This document shows, in pieces, positions 1 to 5,864 of a stretch of DNA of 6,101 bases. Every line of letters begins with the position of its first letter. Position 1 is the stretch's first letter. A program made the position numbers and the translations under genes. A model generated the notes under the pieces. That model had not been told where the DNA came from and ran no database searches. It saw only the letters and a program-made list of their open reading frames with translations. This stretch comes from Verrucomicrobiota bacterium (GTDB lineage Bacteria > Verrucomicrobiota > Verrucomicrobiia > Chthoniobacterales > UBA10450), in contig QHOD01000174.1 in assembly GCA_003218615.1 (NCBI GenBank), forward strand, positions 1-6,101. Direction: 5' to 3'.

Positions 1-20
1 CTTGGCATGACTTCGCGGCA

Positions 21-53
21 AGAGCCGCATTGGCTCAGAACTTATGCGGCTCT
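21..53. repeat. Perfect 10-bp inverted repeat (hairpin)
   Basis: AGAGCCGCAT at 21-30 is the exact reverse complement of ATGCGGCTCT at 44-53, with a 13-base loop. A competing shorter stem, GAGCC (22-26) with GGCTC (32-36), uses part of the same arm. The hairpin lies about 85 bases beyond the stop of the minus-strand membrane protein, so it could end that transcript. No T-run follows on either strand, so it is not a canonical intrinsic terminator. It could instead be a dispersed palindromic repeat or part of a neighbouring gene's leader. The rest of 1-137 shows no recognisable gene. Confidence 0.5.
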
Positions 54-137
54 GGCGATCCGTCAGTAAATCCACGAAAAGTATGGGTCGTAACAGGTGA
101 TTGCACATCCACAGTTCCGCGCCCTGTCCTTCGTCGA

Positions 138-1583
138 TCACATGAGTTTTGCCATCGGCGGTTTCGCTGAAACTATTGGTTTGGGGTTCATCAGAAAATA
201 GATGCCAACGAACACAGCCAGGAGTGTGAACGAGAACTGGACCGTCATATATCTGGGGTTGTCCAGCGAATGAATGATCGCAGTCTCAAGACACGTGCCG
301 AAGTTGTAGGAATAAATGAGCAGAGTCGCAGGCCATAGCATCCCAAACGCGAACCTGAGCTTCTCCGAGCAGAGTAGCAGTCCGCTCGCGAGCAAAACGG
401 CGCAGAAGACTGGAAGGTAGGCTCGCGCCAGCACTTGATTACACCGCCGGATGCGCTGGAGCTGCGACACGGCCCAATGCGCGGAAGCTGCCGAAGCGCA
501 AGCAGCCTCATATTTCTTACTTGGCGGAAACCGCAAAAACGTGGAGCGGAATGCCGGGTTTTGCAACATTTCGACAGTGCGGCGATAGGGCTCCGTCAAA
601 GCGATCTCGCGGCCGGTTGCGAAAGCAGGATTCCGCGCGGAATAAAACAGCCGCATCTGCCGCCACACTTTTGCGAGGGCTCGCGCAGGGTGTTTCATGA
701 GAGCTCGCTCGGCATAATACCAGTAGAAGCGAAACCGCTTCGCATCTTCGCCCTGGAAGAATTTTTCTCGCCACTGCCGGATTTTTTCCGAGGTGTACAT
801 AAGGTAATCGGGGTCAAAGCCCAACGATCGATAGTTTGGATTGAGTTCCCATGAACGGCGCATTTCCTCGCGCAATTCAGACTTTATCCGGTCGAGCCAT
901 TCGCAGCCGCGTTGCCCGCAATCACCGCAAGCGATGTCCTCGTCCATCTGGTCCGCGATCAGATTGGCATGAACGTAAAACAGCGTTTCCGGCAGAAAAC
1001 TTGTCGCCATCGAATCCGATTTCGCGAGGTGATGCTCCGGCAAAACGAGTAGAAGCGCGGAGATCGCGGCAGCAGCGAGGAGGATGAGCCGCTCAATCCA
1101 TGTCGCCTTTCTGTGAAACAGCGACAGGAGAACCGGGAGTGTGGCGAACAGCGCAGCCAGGCCGAAACTCGGTTTGAGCGATAGCAGGAAGAACGAAACG
1201 AAAACCACCGCAGCGCCGAGCCATGCGCTATGCCACTGTTTTCCACGAAGGTAGCGCTGCTCGAAAAATTTCAGCGTGAGAAAAATGTCCAACACCGCGA
1301 AAAAAGGAGTGATCGCTTCCGGGCGAAGCTCGTGCTCTGCCACGATTGGCTGGCTGGAGAGAAGATAAATTGCCAGTAGCAACACGCCGGCAATCTTATT
1401 GGTGTATCGGTGAATGGCCCCGACTTCTAGGAATCGTAGGATCTGATGCCAGCAAGCCAGGAGTAGGCCGCCTGTCAGCAACCCTAATATATGCTGCACG
1501 ATGGTAATCGCAGCGAAGCTGTTGAAACTCGCAAGAATGAGGAACAAGAATCCTGGATACGGCGCACAACGCGTAATAAACAA
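138..1583 (-). CDS. Polytopic membrane protein, GT39/PMT-like, 5' end frameshifted or mis-started
   Basis: This 481-residue integral membrane protein (from the TTG at 1583) has about nine hydrophobic segments, near residues 11-44 (two), 63-82, 89-106, 121-156 (two), 165-181, 388-405, 411-428 and 447-465. A long hydrophilic stretch lies at about 182-385. TRCAPYPGFLFL near the N-terminus resembles the RPPGYP segment after the first loop of GT39/PMT-type lipid-linked sugar transferases. RPEA at 87-90 and NPRYMTVQFSFTLL near the C-terminus also fit the general layout of that superfamily. No catalytic acidic pair can be assigned, because the first helix and loop are missing from this frame. A CxxCxxxxC cluster lies at residues 219, 222 and 227. 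The only in-frame start is TTG, with no good ribosome binding site; the frame is open back to a TAG at 1647-1649. The likely true N-terminus is described in the next entry. Sugar transfer to cell-envelope targets is possible but unproven; 'hypothetical membrane protein' is the safe call. Confidence 0.7.
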   Translation of the reverse strand: MFITRCAPYPGFLFLILASFNSFAAITIVQHILGLLTGGLLLACWHQILRFLEVGAIHRYTNKIAGVLLLAIYLLSSQPIVAEHELRPEAITPFFAVLDIFLTLKFFEQRYLRGKQWHSAWLGAAVVFVSFFLLSLKPSFGLAALFATLPVLLSLFHRKATWIERLILLAAAAISALLLVLPEHHLAKSDSMATSFLPETLFYVHANLIADQMDEDIACGDCGQRGCEWLDRIKSELREEMRRSWELNPNYRSLGFDPDYLMYTSEKIRQWREKFFQGEDAKRFRFYWYYAERALMKHPARALAKVWRQMRLFYSARNPAFATGREIALTEPYRRTVEMLQNPAFRSTFLRFPPSKKYEAACASAASAHWAVSQLQRIRRCNQVLARAYLPVFCAVLLASGLLLCSEKLRFAFGMLWPATLLIYSYNFGTCLETAIIHSLDNPRYMTVQFSFTLLAVFVGIYFLMNPKPIVSAKPPMAKLM

Positions 1584-1659
1584 TAGCCGCGGGCCGTGAT
1601 GCCCCGAACCGGCGGCCAGTGCGGTAAGTGCGGCGGCCGAGATCGCCTAACCTGTTCAT
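1584..1659 (-). other. Probable out-of-frame N-terminus of the membrane protein gene
   Basis: An ATG at 1659-1657 is preceded by GGAG (1674-1671, 11 bases upstream). It opens a frame that reads MNRL and then leaves the frame of the membrane protein. If one G of the GG on the minus strand at 1647-1646 is ignored, translation runs MNRLAISAAALTALAAGS and on through GHHGPRLLFITRCAPYPG directly into the downstream protein. That gives a basic N-terminus plus a short alanine-rich helix, as expected for a first membrane segment, and a total of 506 residues. The TAG at 1649-1647 exists only because of this phase. The gene is therefore either a recent pseudogene, a sequencing or assembly error, or a rare site of programmed frameshifting. 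Confidence 0.55.
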
Positions 1660-2061
1660 CTGGTCTCTTGCTCCGAGCATTGTTGTTCAGTCCAGCTGCC
1701 CATCTGCGTCGCGTGCGAGCGGGCAGATGAAACGCCAGGTTCCGCGACAGCGCGAGCGGGCCACGTGAAGGCAGCCATTCCCTGTGAAAGAGCAAAACAT
1801 TCGAATTAGCAAGGACGAATACTGTGTCGGCTTTCCAAAAAGGATTTCTCGGCCAGTGTCCCCGAAAGTCTCATCGAAGTTCGTCGTCCACGGGTGGCGC
1901 GCGCGCGCAAAATTCAAAGTTCAGCTATGCCCGGATGGGACCTCGTAAACCCGACAACGCAGTCCTGCCAGCTTTGCGGTGGTTGCGGCGCTCCGTAAAC
2001 GGATTGCGGCTTCGCCGATTGTTTCCGCCACCGAGCAGGGGACTGCTCGAATTACCTGCGA
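1660..2061. other. About 400 bases with no recognisable gene
   Basis: Open frames on both strands here translate to arginine- and serine-rich sequence with no recognisable family or coherent domain, so I call none. Visible structures are a 7-bp inverted repeat (CATCTGC 1701-1707, GCAGATG 1723-1729), a run of six GC dinucleotides at 1897-1908, a short CGGC-TTC-GCCG hairpin near 2007-2017, and the hairpin at 2032-2049 listed separately. Any promoter for the minus-strand membrane gene should lie here, but I found no convincing -35/-10 pair. It may hold decayed coding sequence. Confidence 0.5.
2032..2049 (-). terminator. Stem-loop just after the lipoprotein gene
   Basis: CGAGCAG (2032-2038) and CTGCTCG (2043-2049) form a perfect 7-bp stem closed by a four-base loop. 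The stem begins 12 bases beyond the stop codon of the minus-strand lipoprotein gene, the usual place for a terminator or an mRNA 3'-end stabiliser. The minus strand continues into GTGGCGG without a T-run, so it does not meet the intrinsic-terminator rule; transcript protection or chance pairing are alternatives. Confidence 0.35.
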
Positions 2062-2796
2062 CTACCGCAAAGCCGCTGCTTGTTTATGGCGCCCTTCCAG
2101 CTCGAGCACCATGCGTTTGATATGCTTGTAGTTCTGGTGCGACTGCAGGAATTGCAAACTTTGTTGCGGATCGCCCCATTGCAGGATTTGAATGCCCTCC
2201 TCACGCGCGCCCCACGAATTCATCTCGCGCTGATTGGCCATATAGAGGTCGATCGTATTGCGACCGGAGAGCGCCCAGCCGTAGTCCTCCACGCGATACA
2301 CTTGCCCGGTTGAAAGCAAACGGAAGACTGTGCCTGCGGGCCAGCGCGACCAATCCGCCGCCGCGCTCCCGGGAACCAGCCGCGTTGGAGCTGACAATGT
2401 AGCTCGTCCTCGCTTCGTCCTAACTGTTGTTCGTCTCTCCGACATCGAGAATGGTTGCAACTGCGGCGAATAGGAAACGCGCACTTCTGTCTCGACGGGC
2501 TCTTCGACTGGAATAGCGCGCGGAACTTCATAGACGGGAATTGCACGCGGCACTGCTTCCGCTCGGCGAATGGGCGGCCCCGCCGCGTGCAATTCTCCGC
2601 CGAGCGCGTTGTGATTGCTATATTCGCGATGGTCTGCTTCCGTGTGGGTGTACGCTGTCGTGCGCACATTTTGAAAATCGGTTTTCGCCAGCGGTCGCTC
2701 GTATGGCGGCAGTGCGCGCTGCGTTGTCCCGCAGGCACCGAGGAAAAGTGCCCCGATCACGGCTGGCCCAACAAGTAATGTTTGTGAGCTACGCAA
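2062..2796 (-). CDS. 3D-domain (MltA/RPF-like) lipoprotein with a proline-rich insert
   Basis: This 244-residue exported lipoprotein has a short basic n-region, a hydrophobic core at residues 7-19 and a lipobox L19-G20-A21-C22, so the mature protein should be lipid-anchored at Cys22. RTTAYTHTEADH at 45-56 and NALGGEL at 63-69 match the start of the 3D (Asp-Asp-Asp) fold. AAADWSRWPAGTVFRL, VEDYGWALSGRNTIDLY and MNSWG complete it. The three signature aspartates appear to be D148, D171 and D183. This double-psi beta-barrel is shared by MltA lytic transglycosylases and Rpf2/YocH-type wall proteins, so a role in peptidoglycan cleavage or binding is likely but inferred. An insert at about 71-140 splits the domain and holds two 9-residue repeats, VPRAIPVYE and VPRAIPVEE (82-99). 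The start is a TTG, fixed by a stop (TGA) three codons upstream and by the position of the signal peptide; no clear Shine-Dalgarno is seen. It is transcribed divergently from kbl. Confidence 0.82.
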   Translation of the reverse strand: MRSSQTLLVGPAVIGALFLGACGTTQRALPPYERPLAKTDFQNVRTTAYTHTEADHREYSNHNALGGELHAAGPPIRRAEAVPRAIPVYEVPRAIPVEEPVETEVRVSYSPQLQPFSMSERRTTVRTKRGRATLSAPTRLVPGSAAADWSRWPAGTVFRLLSTGQVYRVEDYGWALSGRNTIDLYMANQREMNSWGAREEGIQILQWGDPQQSLQFLQSHQNYKHIKRMVLELEGRHKQAAALR

Positions 2797-2854
2797 GGAA
2801 GATCAGGCAAGTTATTAACAGTTATTCACAGGCCCTTGCAAGACTATTCTTTAC

Positions 2855-2916
2855 CGCGAATTACGCGGATTTCGCGGATGGACATCACAATCTCTTTTGA
2901 TCCATTCAAATCCGCG
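2855..2916. repeat. Palindromic CGCG-phased 9-bp repeat element upstream of kbl
   Basis: Three consecutive 9-mers, CGCGAATTA (2855), CGCGGATTT (2864) and CGCGGATGG (2873), share the pattern CGCGRATNN. Downstream, AAATCCGCG (2908-2916) is the exact reverse complement of the second unit, and TCCATTC (2901-2907) pairs with GGATGGA (2876-2882) through one G-T wobble. Together these give a hairpin of 9 plus 7 pairs with a 3-base bulge and an 18-base loop (2883-2900). Read in one frame the phased part gives ANYADFADG, familiar to me as spurious protein tails in Verrucomicrobiota-like genomes, so I take it to be a dispersed repeat. It lies in the divergent space between the lipoprotein and kbl. Confidence 0.7.
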
Positions 2917-2971
2917 CCCACCACGCCGTAGGTTGCCGCGCGACCCCAGGCGGGTAATCTGCGATCCACCT

Positions 2972-4159
2972 ATGCTCGTCGAATTCGAAAAACAGCTTTC
3001 CACCACGCTGGAGGAAATTAAATCGCAGGGTCTCTATAAAACGGAGCGAATCATCACCACGCCGCAGGATGCCCACATCGCCGTCGCGGATGGCAAACGC
3101 GTGCTCAATATGTGCGCAAATAATTATTTGGGCCTCGCCGATCATCCGGCACTTATCGCCGCGGCGAAGGAGGCGCTCGACTCGCATGGCTTCGGCATGG
3201 CGAGCGTCCGCTTCATCTGTGGCACGCAGGACATTCATAAGGAGCTGGAAGCCGCGCTCACGAAATTCCTCGGCACCGAAGAGACGATTCTCTATCCGTC
3301 GTGCTTCGACGCCAATGGCGGTTTGTTCGAAACGCTGCTCACCGACAAAGACGCAGTCATTAGCGATGAGCTGAATCACGCTAGCATCATCGACGGCGTC
3401 CGGCTCTGCAAAGCGCAACGCTTTCGTTACAAGCACAACGACATGGCCGACTTGGAAGCGCAGTTGCGCGCCGCGAAGGATGCGCGCTTCCGGTTGATCG
3501 CCACCGACGGCTGCTTCTCGATGGACGGCACCATCGCGAATTTGGCGGCGATTGTCGATCTTGCCGAAAAATACGACGCGCTCACCATGATCGACGACGC
3601 GCATGCCACTGGCTTCCTCGGTAAGACCGGGCGCGGCACGCACGAATATCGCGGCGTGATGGGCAAGATCGACATCATCACCGGCACGCTCGGCAAAGCA
3701 CTCGGCGGCGCGAGCGGCGGATTCACCAGCGGCCGCAAAGAGATTGTCGATCTTTTGCGGCAACGCTCGCGCCCATATTTATTTTCGAACAGTGTCGCGC
3801 CGCACATCGTCGCCGCGACCCTGAAAGCGCTCGAACTTCTCAGCGCATCCACCGAATTGCGCGACAAGCTCGAAGAGAACACAAAATATTTTCGCGCCGC
3901 GTTGACCGAACACGGCCTGACGATCAAGCCCGGCACGCATCCCATCGTGCCCATCATGATCGGCGACGCCGCCAAATCGCAGAAGTTCGCAGCGCGCATG
4001 CTGGAGAAAGGCGTTTACGTTATTGGCTTCTTCTATCCGGTCGTGCCGCATGGCACCGCGCGCGTGCGCACGCAAGTCTCCGCTGCGCATTCGCGTGAAG
4101 ATTTGGAATTCGCCGTCAACGCGTTTGCTGAAGTAAACCAAGAACTGAAATCGAGTTAA
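2972..4159 (+). CDS. kbl: 2-amino-3-ketobutyrate CoA ligase (glycine C-acetyltransferase)
   Basis: This cytoplasmic PLP enzyme joins glycine and acetyl-CoA reversibly to 2-amino-3-oxobutyrate; in threonine breakdown it runs toward glycine and acetyl-CoA. The 395-residue product is close to the roughly 398 of E. coli Kbl and is alike throughout. Family landmarks include [18 protein letters not shown] (48-59), [17 protein letters not shown] (71-87), [15 protein letters not shown] (134-148), the PLP-pyridine aspartate in MIDDAH (D208), the Schiff-base lysine K242 in [25 protein letters not shown], and the C-terminal [16 protein letters not shown]. It belongs to the alpha-oxoamine synthase group with 8-amino-7-oxononanoate and 5-aminolevulinate synthases, but these motifs are specific to Kbl. 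I chose the ATG at 2972 because homology begins there (MLVEFEKQL); an upstream TTG at 2897 would add 25 residues translated partly from a repeat. No strong Shine-Dalgarno is visible. The usual partner tdh is absent from the window. Confidence 0.95.
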   Translation: MLVEFEKQLSTTLEEIKSQGLYKTERIITTPQDAHIAVADGKRVLNMCANNYLGLADHPALIAAAKEALDSHGFGMASVRFICGTQDIHKELEAALTKFLGTEETILYPSCFDANGGLFETLLTDKDAVISDELNHASIIDGVRLCKAQRFRYKHNDMADLEAQLRAAKDARFRLIATDGCFSMDGTIANLAAIVDLAEKYDALTMIDDAHATGFLGKTGRGTHEYRGVMGKIDIITGTLGKALGGASGGFTSGRKEIVDLLRQRSRPYLFSNSVAPHIVAATLKALELLSASTELRDKLEENTKYFRAALTEHGLTIKPGTHPIVPIMIGDAAKSQKFAARMLEKGVYVIGFFYPVVPHGTARVRTQVSAAHSREDLEFAVNAFAEVNQELKSS

Positions 4160-4246
4160 AAAAGTTACAAGGGTTACATTGTTAAAATGGCGACGGCTTG
4201 CCTGCTTGAAGGTTGTAACTTTTGTAACATTTTTAACCCTTTTAAC
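4155..4246. repeat. Mirrored GTTA/TAAC 9-bp-phased repeat, long hairpin
   Basis: The left half has GTTA at 4155, 4164, 4173 and 4181 (steps of 9, 9 and 8). The right half has TAAC at 4216, 4225, 4234 and 4243 (steps of 9). GTTACAAGGGTTACA (4164-4178) pairs along its full 15 bases with TGTAACTTTTGTAAC (4214-4228), with two G-T wobbles. After an A-A mismatch, 8 more pairs continue outward (4155-4162 with 4230-4237). The loop is 4179-4213. The outer arm covers the kbl stop codon TAA (4157-4159), and the right end stops 8 bases before the next ATG. It may act as a bidirectional transcript-end structure, but its order looks like a repeat element rather than a simple terminator. Confidence 0.8.
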
Positions 4247-4254
4247 TTTCTCCC

Positions 4255-4527
4255 ATGCTCTACATGGTCATCGAGCGTTTTAAAGAAGGGGCCGCGCAAG
4301 AAATCTATCGGCGCTTCCGCGAAAAGGGACGGATGATGCCCGAAGGGCTCGGTTACGTTTCCAGTTGGATCGATTTAGATTTCAAAGTCTGCTGGCAGCT
4401 TATGCAAACAGAAGATTTCGCGTTATTCGACCGCTGGATTGCCAACTGGAATGACCTGATTGATTTCGAAATCGTCCCTGTGCGCACTTCGACCGAGGCG
4501 GTTGAGCTAATGAATGCAAAACTGTAG
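4255..4527 (+). CDS. DUF3303 family small protein
   Basis: This 90-residue protein, probably soluble and cytoplasmic, has no signal peptide or membrane segment. MLYMVIERFKEG at the start, YRRFREKGRMMPEGLGYVSSW (18-38), the CWQLMQTEDFALFDRWIANW segment (46-65) and DLIDFEIVPV (67-76) match my recollection of the DUF3303 family, small ferredoxin-like alpha/beta proteins of unknown function. No catalytic residues can be named. I took the first ATG (4255) because the family usually begins with this MLYMVIERF-like strand; a second ATG at 4264 is possible. The pyrimidine-rich leader TTTCTCCC offers no Shine-Dalgarno. The gene lies 95 bases after kbl and 98 before sufS, each gap being mostly a palindromic repeat. 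Its stop codon lies inside the downstream repeat, so the extreme C-terminus (Lys-Leu) may have been set by that insertion. Co-transcription with kbl is plausible but unproven. Confidence 0.85.
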   Translation: MLYMVIERFKEGAAQEIYRRFREKGRMMPEGLGYVSSWIDLDFKVCWQLMQTEDFALFDRWIANWNDLIDFEIVPVRTSTEAVELMNAKL

Positions 4528-4573
4528 GGGACGTTGTCAGCGTCCCGTGGTAAGCCAAGGGCTTCCCCTACAG
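4522..4573. repeat. Three-way-junction palindrome at the DUF3303 stop
   Basis: CTGTAGGGGA (4522-4531) is the exact reverse complement of TCCCCTACAG (4564-4573), giving a 10-bp outer stem. Inside are two further hairpins: GGGACG (4528-4533) with CGTCCC (4541-4546) around TTGTCAG, and AAGCC (4552-4556) with GGCTT (4560-4564) around AAG. Both overlap slightly with the outer stem, so a cloverleaf-like fold would use shortened inner stems. The stop codon of DUF3303 (TAG 4525-4527) is part of the left arm. No T-run follows, so an intrinsic terminator is unlikely. It is best read as a miniature palindromic repeat. Confidence 0.75.
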
Positions 4574-4610
4574 ATTACTTCTCTGAATAAAGTGGCGCTC
4601 GGCAGCGTGC

Positions 4611-4614
4611 GGAG
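4611..4614 (+). promoter_or_regulatory. Putative Shine-Dalgarno for sufS
   Basis: GGAG at 4611-4614 lies 11 bases before the GTG at 4626 that opens sufS, and only 6 bases before an out-of-frame ATG at 4621. The spacing favours the ATG, whose frame closes after 31 codons. The site is the only Shine-Dalgarno-like sequence in the leader. Confidence 0.4.
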
Positions 4615-4625
4615 CAGATTATGCT

Positions 4626-5864
4626 GTGCACAAGATTGCTACCACCGTTGTGGACTGGAGGGCCATCCGCGAGGATTTCCCGATTCTTCACGAGCAGGCG
4701 CATGGTCATCCTCTGATTTATTTTGATAGCGCGGCAACGTCGCAGAAGCCACGCGCCGTCATCGACGCGCTTCGGCGTTATTACGAGCACGAGAACGCAA
4801 ATGTGCATCGTGGCCTGCACACGCTGAGCTCGCGCGCGACGGAAGCTTACGAAAAATCGCGTCAGCGCGTCGCGGAATACATCGGCGCGGCAAGCGCTGA
4901 CGAGATCGTCTTCACGCGCGGAACCACGGAAAGCATCAATCTTGTAGCCCAGGCATGGGGCGGAAGATTTATTGGCGGAGGAGATGTGATCCTTCTCACG
5001 GAAATGGAGCATCACAGCAACCTGGTGCCGTGGCAGTTGTTAGCGGAGCGAACCGGCGCCAAACTCCGCTTCGTGCCAGTTCTCGATGATGGCACTCTCG
5101 ATCTCCAAAAGCTTCCTTCGTTGCTTACGAGTGAAGTGAAGCTTTTTGCCTTTACCTACATTTCAAACTCGCTCGGTACAATCAATCCGGTCGCCGAACT
5201 TTGTGCGAAGGCGCACGCAATCGGCGCGCTCACGCTCGTGGACGCGGCGCAAAGCATCGGACATTTGCCACTCGATGTACGGGATCTGGGCTGTGATTTC
5301 CTCGCGTTTTCCGGACACAAGATGTGTGGCCCGACCGGAATCGGAGCGCTTTACGGACGGGCCGAGATTCTTGATTCAATGCCGCCATGGCATGGCGGCG
5401 GTGAAATGATTGTGATCGTTACCCTTGAAAAGAGCGCGTTTAAGAAAGCGCCCCACCGATTTGAGGCCGGGACACCAAATATTGCGGGCGCGATCGGGCT
5501 CGCGGCGGCGATTGATTACATCGAGCGTATCGGACGCCCCGCCATCTTCGAACACGACTCGACCCTTGCTCGCTACGCAGCTGAGCGTCTGACGGAATTG
5601 CCGGGGACGCGTGTTTTCGGGCCAAATGAGGAGCGCGGCGCGCTGGTTGGATTTGTAATGGATGCGGCGCACCCGCACGATCTGACCACCTTCGCCGATC
5701 AGTATGGCCTGGCGTTGCGTGGCGGCCATCATTGCAATCAGCCGCTGATGCGGCGGTTTGGCGTATCGGGGACGACTCGCGCGAGCTTTTACTTTTACAA
5801 CACGACAGAGGAAATCGATCGAATGATTGAAATTCTCCGCGACGCCGTGCGTTTCTTTTCATGA
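4626..5864 (+). CDS. sufS: Cysteine desulfurase SufS (group II, class V aminotransferase)
   Basis: This PLP enzyme converts L-cysteine to L-alanine and holds the sulfur as a persulfide on its active cysteine for Fe-S cluster assembly in the cytoplasm. The 412-residue length is normal for SufS. Diagnostic segments are DFPILHEQ with YFDSAATSQKP (32-42), NVHRGLHTLS, TRGTTESINLVAQAWG (97-112), the EMEHHSNLVPWQ segment (126-137), VDAAQS with D206 binding the PLP ring nitrogen, SGHKMCGPTGIGALYG with Schiff-base K232, and FEAGTPNI. The catalytic loop RGGHHCNQP carries C370, and FGVSGTTRASF carries the substrate-binding R385. The short HHC loop marks group II (SufS/CsdA) rather than IscS/NifS. The start is GTG, since no in-frame ATG lies upstream before a stop at 4584; a GTG at 4650 is the alternative and would remove eight residues. 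The gene overlaps sufU by four bases (ATGA), so the pair is likely translationally coupled. Confidence 0.95.
   Translation: MHKIATTVVDWRAIREDFPILHEQAHGHPLIYFDSAATSQKPRAVIDALRRYYEHENANVHRGLHTLSSRATEAYEKSRQRVAEYIGAASADEIVFTRGTTESINLVAQAWGGRFIGGGDVILLTEMEHHSNLVPWQLLAERTGAKLRFVPVLDDGTLDLQKLPSLLTSEVKLFAFTYISNSLGTINPVAELCAKAHAIGALTLVDAAQSIGHLPLDVRDLGCDFLAFSGHKMCGPTGIGALYGRAEILDSMPPWHGGGEMIVIVTLEKSAFKKAPHRFEAGTPNIAGAIGLAAAIDYIERIGRPAIFEHDSTLARYAAERLTELPGTRVFGPNEERGALVGFVMDAAHPHDLTTFADQYGLALRGGHHCNQPLMRRFGVSGTTRASFYFYNTTEEIDRMIEILRDAVRFFS

Noticed and set aside
1897..1908. Run of six GC dinucleotides as a Z-DNA site
   Set aside because: Too short and too likely by chance in GC-rich DNA to support a function.
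1687..1917. Minus-strand 76-codon TTG-initiated frame
   Set aside because: No recognisable family, no Shine-Dalgarno, TTG start, and composition like neighbouring spurious frames.
1824..2120. Plus-strand frame in the gap between the minus-strand genes
   Set aside because: Low-complexity Arg/Ser/Pro sequence without motif, and its end overlaps the well-supported lipoprotein gene.
2811..2830. Replication origin from DnaA-box-like sequences
   Set aside because: Only two sites, no AT-rich unwinding region and no replication genes nearby.
2541..2900. Plus-strand frame ending in [14 protein letters not shown]
   Set aside because: Mostly antisense to the lipoprotein; the tail is only the translated 9-bp repeat.
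2933..2960. Possible kbl promoter, TTGCCG and TAATCT with a 16-base spacer
   Set aside because: Only about half of the -10 bases match consensus, and the start of transcription would leave almost no leader.
2906..3763. Long open frame of 285 codons antisense to kbl
   Set aside because: It mirrors the codon pattern of a strongly conserved gene, gives alanine/arginine-rich sequence with no family resemblance, and is a typical GC-rich shadow.
4158..4246. Intrinsic terminator for kbl
   Set aside because: The stem is AT-rich, the T-run lies within the arm rather than after it, and the loop is long; the repeated 9-bp order fits a repeat better, though termination is not excluded.
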